DNA of 64,000 nucleotides from Persicitalea jodogahamensis. GTDB lineage: Bacteria; Bacteroidota; Bacteroidia; Cytophagales; Spirosomataceae. Below, one piece after another: positions 14,919 to 24,718 of this stretch. Location: the NCBI RefSeq assembly GCF_014651615.1, contig NZ_BMXF01000001.1, forward strand, positions 777,731 through 841,730, given 5' to 3'. A model generated the notes under the pieces. That model saw only the letters and a program-made list of their open reading frames with translations, had not been told where the DNA came from and ran no database searches. Made by a program: the position numbers and the translations under genes. The stretch's first letter is position 1, and the number at the start of each line of letters is the position of its first letter.

Positions 14919-17093
14919 ATGGCAAAAATTAAGAAAGATTTAGTGGTTCCCGATTTTAACTGGGAAACGGCTGACGACAAGGGGTTTGGTACAGGATATT
15001 CAGACGCAGATCGCTCACGACTGGAAGAAATGTACGGCGACACGATTTCTCCCATTCAGGAGAAAGAAGTGCTGAAAGGCTCGGTGGTAGGTATTACCGA
15101 CCGTGAAGTGATTTTGAACATCGGCTTTAAGTCTGATGGTATCGTGTCTTCCAACGAATTCCGCGACCTTCCCGACCTGAAAATTGGCGACGAGGTAGAG
15201 GTGTACGTAGAAACCCAGGAAGATTCTAATGGGCAGTTGATCCTCTCGCGCAAAAAAGCGAAAGTAATTACAGCCTGGAATAACATTCAGGAGTCGTTTG
15301 ACGGCGACAAAATAATGGACGCCACTGTGAAGCGCCGCACCAAAGGTGGTCTGATCGTGGACGTATACGGAATCGAGGCCTTCTTGCCTGGTTCTCAAAT
15401 CGACGTGAAGCCTATCCGTGATTTCGATGTTTTCGTTGGTAAGCGCATGGAGGTGAAAGTCGTGAAAATCAACCATGCTAACGATAACGTGGTGGTTTCG
15501 CATAAGATATTGATCGAGAAAGATCTCGAGGCTCAGCGTCAGTTGATCCTCAACAACCTCGAAAAAGGTCAGGTACTGGAAGGTATCATCAAGAATATGA
15601 CCAATTTCGGCGCGTTCATCGACCTCGGAGGGGTAGATGGTCTATTGCACATCACAGATATTTCGTGGGGCCGAATCGGTCACCCATCCGATGTGCTGTC
15701 GCTGGATCAGAAAATGAATGTCGTAGTCTTGGACTTCGATGAAGCCAAGAAACGTATCTCTTTGGGCTTGAAGCAACTGCAGGCACATCCATGGGACTCT
15801 CTGCCAGAAGATATGGGCGTAGGGACCAAAGTGAAAGGCCGCATTGTAAATGTAGCTGACTACGGCGCATTCCTCGAAATCATTCCGGGTGTGGAAGGTT
15901 TGATTCACGTATCCGAAATGTCGTGGTCACAACATCTTCGCAACCCACAGGAATTCCTGAAAGTGAACGACGAGCTGGATGCTGTGATCCTGACGATGGA
16001 TCTCAATGATCGCAAGATGTCGTTAGGCATTAAGCAGCTTACCGAAGATCCCTGGACACAGGATTCATTGCAGGAGAAATATGCCATCGGTAGCCGTCAC
16101 ACGGGTATCGTCCGCAACCTCACTAACTTCGGCCTGTTCCTTGAGCTGGAAGAAGGAATCGACGGACTTGTACACGTATCGGATCTTTCCTGGACCAAAA
16201 AGGTTAAGCATCCTTCTGACTTTATCAAAGTAGGGGAGAACCTTGACGTGGTGGTGCTCGAACTGGACGCCACTAATCGTCGCCTGGCTCTTGGTCACAA
16301 GCAATTGGAAGAAAATCCATGGGATACTTTCGAGACGCTCTTTGTCCCGGGTTCAGTGCATCGTTGCACAGTACTTTTCAAAGGCGATAAGTTCGCAACG
16401 CTTGAGTTGCCCTATGGTATCGAAGGTATTGTAGCCATCAAGAACCTGGCGAAAGAAGACGGCTCTATGCCCGAAATCGGTGAAAGCCTTGACTTCATGG
16501 TTCTGGAGTATTCGAAAGAAGAGAAGAAAATTGTGTTGTCGCATGCTAAGGTGTGGCAGGGAGGTACTGTGGAAGCAAAAGCTTCCAAGAAGTCGTCGAA
16601 ATCCGCGGCCAGTACATCTTCAGGTTCTGCTTCCAGCCAGGGTGGTGAAAACGACAAGACTACCTTTGGTGACCTGGACATACTATCAGCTTTAAGGGAG
16701 CAGATGGAAGGTTCGGAGCAAAAAGGCAAGAACTCCCCTAAAAAGGATGAAAAGCCTGCTGCCAAGAAAGAAGAGAATGCTAGTGACGATCCCCGGAAGA
16801 CGGACACGGCTGAAGAGGTGATAGAGAAGCCACTTAGTGAGGAGGTAGAGGCTGATGCCGAAGCTGCTATTGCGAAGGCGGACATCAACCCTGTAGCTGA
16901 TAAACTGGACGCCAAAATTGCCGAAGCAAAGGCAGATAATTCAGAATCGACGGAAGCACCGGAGGCCGAGCCCGTATCGGAAGAAGCGACGACAGACGTT
17001 GAGAAGATGAACGCCGAGAAAGTAGCAGAAGCCGAAGAAGGAATGGCTGATGCGAAGGCGGAAGAGGTGAAAGCCGAAAAAGAAGAGAAATAA
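14919..17093 (+). CDS. rpsA: 30S ribosomal protein S1, with long acidic C-terminal extension
   Basis: The 724-residue protein has six S1 RNA-binding domains at about 49-112, 131-195, 215-284, 302-371, 388-458 and 476-542. Each of domains 3-5 carries the NFGAF/DYGAF/NFGLF and GLxHxxxxSW signature. It binds mRNA on the small subunit, which matters in Bacteroidota where Shine-Dalgarno pairing is little used. Residues 543-724 form a low-complexity tail rich in Glu, Ala and Lys. That tail also holds a short conserved-looking segment, TTFGDLDILSALREQMEG. E. coli S1 has about 557 residues, so the tail is an addition of roughly 170. Confidence 0.97.
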   Translation: MAKIKKDLVVPDFNWETADDKGFGTGYSDADRSRLEEMYGDTISPIQEKEVLKGSVVGITDREVILNIGFKSDGIVSSNEFRDLPDLKIGDEVEVYVETQEDSNGQLILSRKKAKVITAWNNIQESFDGDKIMDATVKRRTKGGLIVDVYGIEAFLPGSQIDVKPIRDFDVFVGKRMEVKVVKINHANDNVVVSHKILIEKDLEAQRQLILNNLEKGQVLEGIIKNMTNFGAFIDLGGVDGLLHITDISWGRIGHPSDVLSLDQKMNVVVLDFDEAKKRISLGLKQLQAHPWDSLPEDMGVGTKVKGRIVNVADYGAFLEIIPGVEGLIHVSEMSWSQHLRNPQEFLKVNDELDAVILTMDLNDRKMSLGIKQLTEDPWTQDSLQEKYAIGSRHTGIVRNLTNFGLFLELEEGIDGLVHVSDLSWTKKVKHPSDFIKVGENLDVVVLELDATNRRLALGHKQLEENPWDTFETLFVPGSVHRCTVLFKGDKFATLELPYGIEGIVAIKNLAKEDGSMPEIGESLDFMVLEYSKEEKKIVLSHAKVWQGGTVEAKASKKSSKSAASTSSGSASSQGGENDKTTFGDLDILSALREQMEGSEQKGKNSPKKDEKPAAKKEENASDDPRKTDTAEEVIEKPLSEEVEADAEAAIAKADINPVADKLDAKIAEAKADNSESTEAPEAEPVSEEATTDVEKMNAEKVAEAEEGMADAKAEEVKAEKEEK

Positions 17094-17116
17094 GCGGATC
17101 GCATCCGAATAATTTC

Positions 17117-17124
17117 TAAATTTG
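17117..17124 (+). promoter_or_regulatory. -7 promoter element of tRNA-Cys
   Basis: TAAATTTG matches TAnnTTTG and lies 43 bases before the tRNA. A -33 TTG is not visible, so the call rests on the -7 box and position. Confidence 0.45.
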
Positions 17125-17167
17125 CCGTCCAGTCGCGGGCGAAAGCGGGCGACCGGATGGCAAAAAT

Positions 17168-17238
17168 GGTTCCGTGGCCGAGTGGCTAGGCAGAGGTCTG
17201 CAAAACCTCGTACAGCGGTTCGAATCCGCTCGGAACCT
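17168..17238 (+). tRNA. tRNA-Cys (GCA)
   Basis: The acceptor arms GGTTCCG (17168-17174) and CGGAACC (17231-17237) pair fully. The anticodon loop CTGCAAA gives GCA, and the T arm has GGTTCGAATCC. The discriminator is T, as expected for tRNA-Cys. The 3' CCA is not encoded. Confidence 0.95.
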
Positions 17239-17265
17239 CACCACTTTTTTATTTGTAGAGATTGG

Positions 17266-17318
17266 AAAAATACCATTTGTAAAAGTCAAAACAATTGGCT
17301 CATACAAATGGTATTTTT
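17266..17318 (+). terminator. Intrinsic terminator after tRNA-Cys
   Basis: A perfect 16-bp inverted repeat (17266-17281 with 17303-17318) ends in a T run. It separates tRNA-Cys from the respiratory operon. Confidence 0.88.
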
Positions 17319-17433
17319 TTGTGATACGCTGGGCCAGAATCCTAAATATTGGGCTGTTTTACGGTGTTTGCTGATCGTCTACCTTAGAAAAAATATAAAT
17401 AGGATGGTCAGGCAAAATATAGACCGAATCCTT

Positions 17434-17463
17434 TTGTGGATAAAAAATCGTGGAGTAGATTTG
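17434..17463 (+). promoter_or_regulatory. Promoter of the ACIII/cytochrome oxidase operon
   Basis: TTG at 17434-17436 (within TTTTG), a 19-base spacer and TAGATTTG at 17456-17463 match the Bacteroidota -33/-7 consensus. It is the only strong promoter seen before the long act-cox gene series. Confidence 0.75.
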
Positions 17464-17546
17464 CGCGTTGATTCGGCATAGATACCTACAAAATGAGCAT
17501 ACTGGTAGCGAAGAAGACCTTTTTAAAGAAAAAATCACCCCTTGAA

Positions 17547-18767
17547 ATGAAACGATTTATTGCAGGACTGCTACTCTTCTGTCTTCCCTTGTTTGCCCTC
17601 GCACAGGATCCTGCCCCGGCGGGCGATGCTGCAAGCGGCGACGTGGCTAATGGTGAAACCATTTTTAAACAAAACTGTGCCAGCTGCCACAATACCTCGG
17701 CCGAAAAATCGGTGGGCCCTGGTCTGAAAGGCGTACAGCAACGGCACGAATTTCCCTGGTTGGTCAAATGGATTCACAACTCGCAGGCTATGATTGCAGC
17801 AGGTGATCCGGCGGCTGTGGCCTTATATAAACAGTATAACCAAGCCCAGATGACCAGTTTCCCGAACTTATCGGAAACTGATATTAAGGACATCCTCGCT
17901 TACGTCGAAGAAGCCAACGCGGCTCCGGCGGCGGTGGCAGGTGCTCCGGCAGCGGCGGGTGCCCCGGCAGCTCAGTCTGGTGCTCCATCCGATCTTTTTG
18001 TACTAGTATTGGTCGCACTTTTAGTTGTGATGCTTCTCGTGCTAGGAGTTCTGCTGGTAGTTGTAACACTCCTTTCCAAAGCGGTAAGTGGGGATGCGGC
18101 AGCGGGGCAGACAGGTACCCCTTTCATGGAGCGATTGAAAGGTACGCTCACCAAAACTGCCAATAACCCTGCGATTCGTTCGGCGACAATTTGGGTTTTT
18201 GTATTACTAGTTACCAAAGCCCTCATTGACGGAGCATTTAACGTTGGTGTTCATCAAGGATATGCGCCTAAGCAGCCTATCGCCTACTCGCACAAGCTAC
18301 ACGCTGGAGAGTACAAAATTGATTGCAACTACTGCCACACGGGTGCCAACCGAAGCCGTTCGGCTCACATCCCTTCTGCCAACATTTGTATGAATTGCCA
18401 TGGAGTGATCAAGAAAGAGTCTCCGGAGATTCAGAAAATTTACGCAGCCATTGAGAACAATCAACCCATCGAATGGGTACGCGTCCATAACTTGCCTGAT
18501 TTTGCCTACTTCAACCACGCTCAACACGTCAACGTAGGCGGACTGGAATGTCAGCAGTGTCATGGCGAGATCCAGAATATGGAAGTCGTCGAGCAACGGT
18601 CTTCACTCACGATGGGCTGGTGCATCGATTGTCACAGAAAGACGGATGTCAACACCAAAGGGAATGCTTACTACGACAAACTTGTGCAGGTGCACAATGA
18701 GGGAAGCAAAGAGAATCTAAAAGTAGCTGACATTGGTGGGTTGGAATGCTCAAAGTGCCACTATTAA
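17547..18767 (+). CDS. actA: Alternative complex III multihaem cytochrome c (ActA) fused to a monohaem domain
   Basis: From the ATG at 17547 the protein has 406 residues and a clean signal peptide ending LFALAQ. An ATG at 17493 would give an 18-residue longer basic N-terminus. There are six CxxCH haem sites: one N-terminal (C44-H48) in a class I cytochrome c domain, then, after an Ala/Pro linker (about 122-148) and membrane segments at about 149-176 and 213-232, five at C260, C281, C335, C359 and C401. The last five form the pentahaem ActA module. It carries electrons from the Fe-S subunit to the oxidase, facing the periplasm. First gene of the operon. Confidence 0.93.
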   Translation: MKRFIAGLLLFCLPLFALAQDPAPAGDAASGDVANGETIFKQNCASCHNTSAEKSVGPGLKGVQQRHEFPWLVKWIHNSQAMIAAGDPAAVALYKQYNQAQMTSFPNLSETDIKDILAYVEEANAAPAAVAGAPAAAGAPAAQSGAPSDLFVLVLVALLVVMLLVLGVLLVVVTLLSKAVSGDAAAGQTGTPFMERLKGTLTKTANNPAIRSATIWVFVLLVTKALIDGAFNVGVHQGYAPKQPIAYSHKLHAGEYKIDCNYCHTGANRSRSAHIPSANICMNCHGVIKKESPEIQKIYAAIENNQPIEWVRVHNLPDFAYFNHAQHVNVGGLECQQCHGEIQNMEVVEQRSSLTMGWCIDCHRKTDVNTKGNAYYDKLVQVHNEGSKENLKVADIGGLECSKCHY

Positions 18768-18876
18768 TTCAGTTGAATGTCAACCATGAAAGTCATTTAT
18801 AGTCAGGCTGGACAGGGTGAGATATAAGTTTAGCCTGATAATAATTCCAAAAGAGAGATTCGTATAGAACAGTTTT

Positions 18877-21800
18877 ATGGAACATACTAATAAGAGGTAC
18901 TGGAAAGGTCTGGAAGAGTTGAGAAACGATAAGGACTTTGTCAGAAATGCCAATAGTGAATTTGCCCCCGCCCCTCCCGCAGAGAAAGAATACGAAAGCC
19001 TGGTTGACGGCATGGGTACCCACCGCCGGGACTTCCTGAAAGTACTGGGTTTTGGTATGGCGGCGGTATCGCTCGCTGCCTGCGAAACGCCCGTTCGTTA
19101 TGCTGTTCCTTATCTTAACAAGCCCGAAGGCGAATTTCCAACCATCGCTAACTGGTATGCTTCAACTTACGCTGAAGGGGGCGACTATGCCAGCGTATTG
19201 GTCAAGACTCGTGAAGGCCGCCCTATAAAGCTCGAACCGAATAATCTTTCCAGTATTTCCAGTGGAGTAAGTGCCCGGATTCACGGCTCGTTGCTTAGCT
19301 TGTATGATAATGAAAAACTAAAAGGTCCTGCCAAGGGTTCGGATACCAAGGTTAGCTGGGATCAGGTAGATAAGGAAATTATGTCGCAGCTTGCCAAAGT
19401 AGCGGCAGGTGGCACGCCTATTCGGCTTATTTCTTCAACTATTATAAGCCCATCGACAAAGGCTGTTGTTGCTGATTTTGTTGCGAAATATCCCGCAACA
19501 TCGCACATCCAGTATGACGCTAATTCAGCTTCTGCTCTTTTGAAAGCTAATGGCGGCAAGGTGCCTGCGTACGATTTTAGCAAAGCCAAAACTATCGTCA
19601 GCATCGACGCTGACTTTCTCGGTACTTGGATTGCGCCTATCGCTTTTGCTAAACAGTATGCCGAAACGCGTAAACTGAGCAGTGCTAAAGGTGGTAAAAA
19701 AGACATGTCCCGGCATTACCAGTTCGAGTCACAGCTTTCGCTCACTGGTTCCAATGCCGACTATCGCGCGGCGGTGAAGCCTTCGCAGATTGGTCTGCTA
19801 GTAGCTGCTCTTTATAATAAAGTTGCTGGCAAAATGGGGGCGAGTTCAATTTCAGCTGCTGCTGTCAACGTTCCTCATCTCGACCAAGCCGCCGCTGACC
19901 TGATTGCTTCCAAGGGACAGGCTCTGGTAGTTTGCGGTGTAAATGATATCAACGTCCAGAATTTGGTTCGCTCGCTAAATAGCATGTTGGGTAGCAATGG
20001 CAACACTATATCTGGCGCCGCTTACAATCTGCGCCAGGGTGACGATGTTGCCATGAATGGCTTTATTGACGAGCTGAAAGGTGGCCGTGTGGGCGCAGTT
20101 ATGTTCTTGGATGCCAATCCGGTTTACGATCATCCCCGTGGCGCCGAAATTGCAGCTGCACTACCTAAGGTGCCACTGAGCATTTCTTTTGCCGATCGGG
20201 CGGACGAAACGGCATCTCTGACAAAATACATTTGTCCCGCTTCCCACTATCTCGAGTCATGGGGAGATGCTGAACCAAGAAGTGGATATTACAGCCTTCT
20301 TCAGCCTACTATCAGTCTAATATTCAATACAAGACAAGCGCAGTCTAGTCTGCTGAAATGGGCAGGTAAGAACGAAGACTACCATGAATACGTAAAATCC
20401 TACTGGCGCAGCAACATATACACGCAGGCTTCAGGCGGAGGATTTGATCAATTCTGGATGAAAGCGCTGCACGATGGTGTATTTGAACCTAAATCTGGTT
20501 CAACATCAAGTACTTCTGACGCTACGCCGGCAAGCCAGCCGTTGGCAACCTCTACAAGTGTGGCGCCGTTGGCGAGCAGTTCTGACGATGCAGCTGCAAT
20601 TAGCAAAACTTATAAGGCCAATGGCTCAGGTCTTGAATTGGTGCTCTACGAAAAAGTGGGTATGGGTACCGGGAATCTGGCTAACAACCCTTGGATTCAG
20701 GAATTTCCTGATCCTGTTACCAAAGCTTGCTGGGACAACTACGCCTGTCTTTCAAAAGCCACTGCTTCCGAGCTTGGTGTGGAGCAAGGCGATCTTGTTA
20801 AACTTGATTATAAAGGAAAAGCACTGGAATTGCCCGTGGTTGTCCAACCTGGACAGGCAGCAGGCACTGTGGCAGTAGCTATTGGGTATGGCCGTGAGAA
20901 GGCAGGAAAATCGGCAGATGGTGTTGGTGTAAATGTGTATCCCTGGGCTACCTTTAATAACGGCTACCTTTCGTTTCGTCCGGGAGAAGTCACTTTGACA
21001 AAAAGTGGTGGCACCAAAGATATCGCTCAAACCCAAACCCATGACACTGTTATGGGGCGTGAATCAGTATTGCAGGATGCCGTCCTGGGCGACTATCAGA
21101 AAAATGTCATGGCGGGCCGCTTTATCCCTGAAGTGGAGACCTCCGAAGGTCCGAAGGAAGCAACGGATATCACTCTTTGGGATGGCCACGAATACAAGAA
21201 CCACTCTTGGGGCATGGTTATCGATTTGAATTCCTGCACGGGTTGTGGTGCTTGCGTCATCGGTTGTCAGTCAGAGAACAACGTGGCAGTCGTGGGGCGT
21301 CAAGAGGTGATAAATCGCCGCGAGATGCATTGGATTCGTATTGATCGCTATTACAGCAGTAAGTCGGCGGAAAGCATCGATGATCTGGAGGAAGCAGCGG
21401 AAAATCCCGAAGTGACTTTCCAGCCGCTGATGTGCCAACACTGCAATAACGCACCTTGCGAAACAGTCTGCCCTGTACTGGCCACTACGCATAGTTCAGA
21501 AGGTCTGAACCAGATGACCTATAACCGTTGCGTGGGTACACGGTACTGCGCTAACAACTGTCCGTTCAAAGTACGCCGCTTCAACTGGTTCAAGTATTTT
21601 GATAGTGACGACTTCGATTACAATTTCAACAACGATCTCGGGAAAATGGTTATCAATCCCGAAGTGACGGTCCGCTCACGTGGGGTGATTGAAAAATGTT
21701 CGATGTGTGTGCAACGAATTCAAGAAGGGAAGCTCAATGCCAAGAAAGCCAGAAGACGTCCGGTAGATGGTGAGATCGATACTGCTTGTGCGCAGACCTG

Positions 21801-21987
21801 CCCCACTAATGCCATTACTTTTGGTGACATGAACGATCCTGAAAGCCGTATTTCCAAAGTACTTGAAGTGGAACGTGAAGGACGCGCCTTCCATATGCTG
21901 GAAGAAATCAACGTACGTCCGCAGATCTCATACCTTACTAAGATCCGTAACAAGGCCGCCGAAGCACCGGGGATGGCCGATGCTTGA
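18877..21987 (+). CDS. actB: Alternative complex III molybdopterin-like/iron-sulfur subunit ActB
   Basis: The 1036-residue protein carries an internal Tat-type signal (RRDFLK at 50-55, then LGFGMAAVSLAAC) as in the TAT-variant-translocated molybdopterin oxidoreductase family. Residues about 75-740 form the molybdopterin-oxidoreductase-like half, which in ACIII lacks cofactor. The C-terminal quarter has ferredoxin-type Cys clusters: SCTGCGACVIGC, CQHCNNAPCETVC, CVGTRYCANNC and CSMCVQRI with CAQTCP. These give several Fe-S centres. A Ser/Thr/Ala-rich spacer lies near 545-585. It passes electrons from the quinol-binding membrane subunits to ActA. Confidence 0.95.
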   Translation: MEHTNKRYWKGLEELRNDKDFVRNANSEFAPAPPAEKEYESLVDGMGTHRRDFLKVLGFGMAAVSLAACETPVRYAVPYLNKPEGEFPTIANWYASTYAEGGDYASVLVKTREGRPIKLEPNNLSSISSGVSARIHGSLLSLYDNEKLKGPAKGSDTKVSWDQVDKEIMSQLAKVAAGGTPIRLISSTIISPSTKAVVADFVAKYPATSHIQYDANSASALLKANGGKVPAYDFSKAKTIVSIDADFLGTWIAPIAFAKQYAETRKLSSAKGGKKDMSRHYQFESQLSLTGSNADYRAAVKPSQIGLLVAALYNKVAGKMGASSISAAAVNVPHLDQAAADLIASKGQALVVCGVNDINVQNLVRSLNSMLGSNGNTISGAAYNLRQGDDVAMNGFIDELKGGRVGAVMFLDANPVYDHPRGAEIAAALPKVPLSISFADRADETASLTKYICPASHYLESWGDAEPRSGYYSLLQPTISLIFNTRQAQSSLLKWAGKNEDYHEYVKSYWRSNIYTQASGGGFDQFWMKALHDGVFEPKSGSTSSTSDATPASQPLATSTSVAPLASSSDDAAAISKTYKANGSGLELVLYEKVGMGTGNLANNPWIQEFPDPVTKACWDNYACLSKATASELGVEQGDLVKLDYKGKALELPVVVQPGQAAGTVAVAIGYGREKAGKSADGVGVNVYPWATFNNGYLSFRPGEVTLTKSGGTKDIAQTQTHDTVMGRESVLQDAVLGDYQKNVMAGRFIPEVETSEGPKEATDITLWDGHEYKNHSWGMVIDLNSCTGCGACVIGCQSENNVAVVGRQEVINRREMHWIRIDRYYSSKSAESIDDLEEAAENPEVTFQPLMCQHCNNAPCETVCPVLATTHSSEGLNQMTYNRCVGTRYCANNCPFKVRRFNWFKYFDSDDFDYNFNNDLGKMVINPEVTVRSRGVIEKCSMCVQRIQEGKLNAKKARRRPVDGEIDTACAQTCPTNAITFGDMNDPESRISKVLEVEREGRAFHMLEEINVRPQISYLTKIRNKAAEAPGMADA

Positions 21988-22029
21988 TCATTGATAAATA
22001 GCAATTAAATATAATAAAATTTTAGCCGT

Positions 22030-23457
22030 ATGCATGTTACCTCACCCGTAAGACCGCCGCTCGTTACCGGCGCTAAAACGTACGCCGACGTAACGGAAGA
22101 TATTTGCCGCCATGTGGAGGCCAAGCCCACCAAAGAGTGGTGGGTTGCATTTATTATCTCTGTGGTCGTTCTCATTTATGGTACCGCCTGCGTTTTCTGG
22201 ACATGGTGGGAAGGCCTGGGTGTTTGGGGATTGAACAAAACTGTCGGTTGGGCATGGGATATCACCAACTTTGTATGGTGGGTAGGTATCGGTCACGCCG
22301 GTACTCTTATTTCGGCTATTCTCCTGCTTTTCCGTCAAAAATGGCGGACATCCATCAACCGGGCGGCAGAGGCAATGACAATCTTCGCAGTACTTTGCGC
22401 AGCCTCCTTCATTCTTATGCACATGGGCCGTCCATGGATGGCTTACTGGGCATTACCATTACCCAATGCTTTTGGTTCTCTTTGGGTTAACTTCAACTCA
22501 CCCCTGGTTTGGGACGTGTTTGCCATCAGTACTTACTTTTCAGTTTCGCTGGTTTTTTGGTACATCGGTCTTATTCCTGACCTGGCTACCATCCGGGACC
22601 GGGCCCGCAACAAAGTATCTCGTTTCATTTATGGTTCACTAGCAATGGGATGGAACGGCTCGGCCAAAACCTGGGCGCGTTATGAATACATCAGCTTGAT
22701 TTTGGCGGGTCTGGCTACACCATTGGTACTTTCAGTACACACCATTGTAAGTATGGACTTTGCCACCTCAGTTATTCCTGGCTGGCACACGACTATCTTC
22801 CCACCCTATTTTGTAGCGGGCGCTATCTTCTCGGGTTTCGCTATGGTGCAAAACCTGATGCTTATCACACGCGTCGTTTATAAGCTGGAAGACTACATCA
22901 CGCTGGAGCATATTGAGTCAATGAATAAAGTTATCACGCTCACGGGATCAATCGTAGGGGTAGCTTATCTGACTGAGTTTTTTATTGCCTGGTATTCGGG
23001 AGTGGAATACGAAAGTTATGCATTCATCAACCGCGCCACTGGACCTTACTGGTGGGCTTACGCCACAATGATGACTTGTAACGTCGTATCGCCGCAGCTC
23101 TTCTGGTCAAGGGCCATCCGCCGCAGCGTCACCTGGACGTTCTTTATCTCCGTAATCGTAAACATTGGTATGTGGTTTGAGCGATTCGTAATTATCGTTA
23201 CTTCACTGCACCGCGATTACCTGCCATCGAGCTGGGCGATGTTCTCGCCGACCATGTTTGACATCGGAGATTATATTTTCTCGTTCGGCTTCTTTTTCAC
23301 GCTGTTCCTGCTATTCTCCAAATTCCTTCCGGTAGTTAACATGGCGGAGGTAAAAGCAGTCCTTCGTTCCTCGTCAGAAACTCTGCCCAAAAAAGTGGCG
23401 GGTGTTGCCAAAGGTGAGCGCATGACCAGCCCAACGTACAATAAAGACGTTCAGTAA
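22030..23457 (+). CDS. actC: Alternative complex III membrane subunit ActC (NrfD/PsrC-like)
   Basis: The 475-residue polytopic protein has about ten hydrophobic helices and the NrfD-type core, for example [37 protein letters not shown] and [16 protein letters not shown]. In ACIII this subunit holds the quinol site and transfers electrons to the Fe-S protein ActB, possibly with proton movement. It lies 42 bases after actB and 18 bases before actD, fully within the operon. Confidence 0.95.
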   Translation: MHVTSPVRPPLVTGAKTYADVTEDICRHVEAKPTKEWWVAFIISVVVLIYGTACVFWTWWEGLGVWGLNKTVGWAWDITNFVWWVGIGHAGTLISAILLLFRQKWRTSINRAAEAMTIFAVLCAASFILMHMGRPWMAYWALPLPNAFGSLWVNFNSPLVWDVFAISTYFSVSLVFWYIGLIPDLATIRDRARNKVSRFIYGSLAMGWNGSAKTWARYEYISLILAGLATPLVLSVHTIVSMDFATSVIPGWHTTIFPPYFVAGAIFSGFAMVQNLMLITRVVYKLEDYITLEHIESMNKVITLTGSIVGVAYLTEFFIAWYSGVEYESYAFINRATGPYWWAYATMMTCNVVSPQLFWSRAIRRSVTWTFFISVIVNIGMWFERFVIIVTSLHRDYLPSSWAMFSPTMFDIGDYIFSFGFFFTLFLLFSKFLPVVNMAEVKAVLRSSSETLPKKVAGVAKGERMTSPTYNKDVQ

Positions 23458-23475
23458 TTTTCAATCATCAGTATC

Positions 23476-24006
23476 ATGGCAAATTCTCACGGTAAATATT
23501 TGGTTGGAGTGTACGACGACGACGAAGTCATCTTGCATGCCGTTCCCAAGCTTCGCAAAGCGGGAGTTAAGATTTCAGAAGTGTATTCTCCTTTCGCCAT
23601 TCATGGCATGGATGACGCTTTGGGGCACCCTCGTACACGCATCGGTATTGCTGCTTTTCTATTTGGTGTCACGGGTTGTATTTGTGCCCTGACGCTGACC
23701 ATATGGACAATGGGTATCGACTGGCCGATGATTGTCGGCGGTAAAGACCCAATCTCTATACCCAACTATATTCCTATCACTTTTGAGTTGACGGTGCTTT
23801 TCACCGCCTTTGGAATGGTAACGGTGTTTTTCATTACCAATGGCTTGGGGCCCAGCTTAGTTAATCCCAATATGTTTGACCCCCGGTCGACTGACAACAA
23901 ATTCGTGATGGCTATCGATTTGAAGGGCAATCGAATGACGGAAGCCGAAATCACACAACAATTGCGGGAAACTGGAGCCGAGGAGGTGAACATCAAACAA
24001 TTCTAA
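23476..24006 (+). CDS. actD: Alternative complex III subunit ActD (DUF3341)
   Basis: The 176-residue DUF3341 protein has a cytoplasmic N-terminal domain (YLVGVYDDDEVILHAVPKLRKAG, AIHGMDDALG) and two membrane helices at about 55-79 and 99-121. It ends with the conserved DPRSTDNKFVMAI segment. It is a structural subunit of ACIII, anchoring against ActC and ActF. The gene follows actC by 18 bases and precedes actE by 8. Confidence 0.93.
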   Translation: MANSHGKYLVGVYDDDEVILHAVPKLRKAGVKISEVYSPFAIHGMDDALGHPRTRIGIAAFLFGVTGCICALTLTIWTMGIDWPMIVGGKDPISIPNYIPITFELTVLFTAFGMVTVFFITNGLGPSLVNPNMFDPRSTDNKFVMAIDLKGNRMTEAEITQQLRETGAEEVNIKQF

Positions 24007-24017
24007 TTTAGCGGATG

Positions 24018-24608
24018 ATGAATTTTAAATTTAAATATGTAATCGCCGTTGTTGCTTTGGCCATTTTTGCCAGTAGTTGCGGACATGATTATAACGATAC
24101 GGGTGTAGAGTATGCACCTAACATGTACTATCCAGTAGGTTATGAACCGTATCGTCAGATTGAAGCCAATCCTCTCAATCCAATGGGCTTGAACATGCGT
24201 CTCCCCGTAGCAGGTACGGTTTCCCGTGCCAACTATGATACGCAATTCGGTTCGGGTGATTCGGCTAAGGTGGACTTGATGATGTATAATATTCCCAGAG
24301 ACAGCATTGGTATCGCCGAACGTACCTTAACAAATCCGGTACCACTAAATGAGAAAACGCTGGGTGAGGGCAAAGTTCTTTATGAAAGATATTGCCAGCA
24401 CTGTCACGGTGCTGGTGGAGCAGGTGATGGAACCGTTGGCGCTGTTTATAAAGGGGTTCCTAATTATAAGGCTTTGGAATTGAATGATGGTCACGTCTTC
24501 CATGTAATAACCCACGGTAAAGGCCGGATGTGGCCGCACGGATCACAAGTTGACCCAGAAGAACGCTGGAAAATAGTTCATTACGTTCAACAGCTTCAAA
24601 AGCAGTAA
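24018..24608 (+). CDS. actE: Alternative complex III monohaem cytochrome c lipoprotein ActE
   Basis: The protein is 196 residues from the second of two adjacent ATGs. A lipoprotein signal ends in FASSC (Cys about 21), so it is anchored at the outer face of the membrane. A single haem-binding site CQHCH sits in VLYERYCQHCHGAGGAGDG, with a distal Met likely in GRMWPHG. In ACIII, ActE relays electrons close to ActA, toward the oxidase. It sits between actD and actF, as expected. Confidence 0.93.
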   Translation: MNFKFKYVIAVVALAIFASSCGHDYNDTGVEYAPNMYYPVGYEPYRQIEANPLNPMGLNMRLPVAGTVSRANYDTQFGSGDSAKVDLMMYNIPRDSIGIAERTLTNPVPLNEKTLGEGKVLYERYCQHCHGAGGAGDGTVGAVYKGVPNYKALELNDGHVFHVITHGKGRMWPHGSQVDPEERWKIVHYVQQLQKQ

Positions 24609-24718
24609 TTGATAATTAATTGGCGGAATCGAGTTTGTTTTTTATAAGTCGATGGCCAAATAAATTGTTCATTGTTAATCATCCATTTCGGTCCGCTACT
24701 GCGGTCTATTAAATAAAG

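Noticed and set aside
16412-17104. A 230-codon antisense frame over the end of rpsA
   Set aside because: Its Ser/Ala-rich composition is just the complement of the acidic rpsA tail.
17122-17481. Open frames reading through tRNA-Cys and its terminator
   Set aside because: They overlap a complete tRNA and a perfect terminator hairpin and have no family features.
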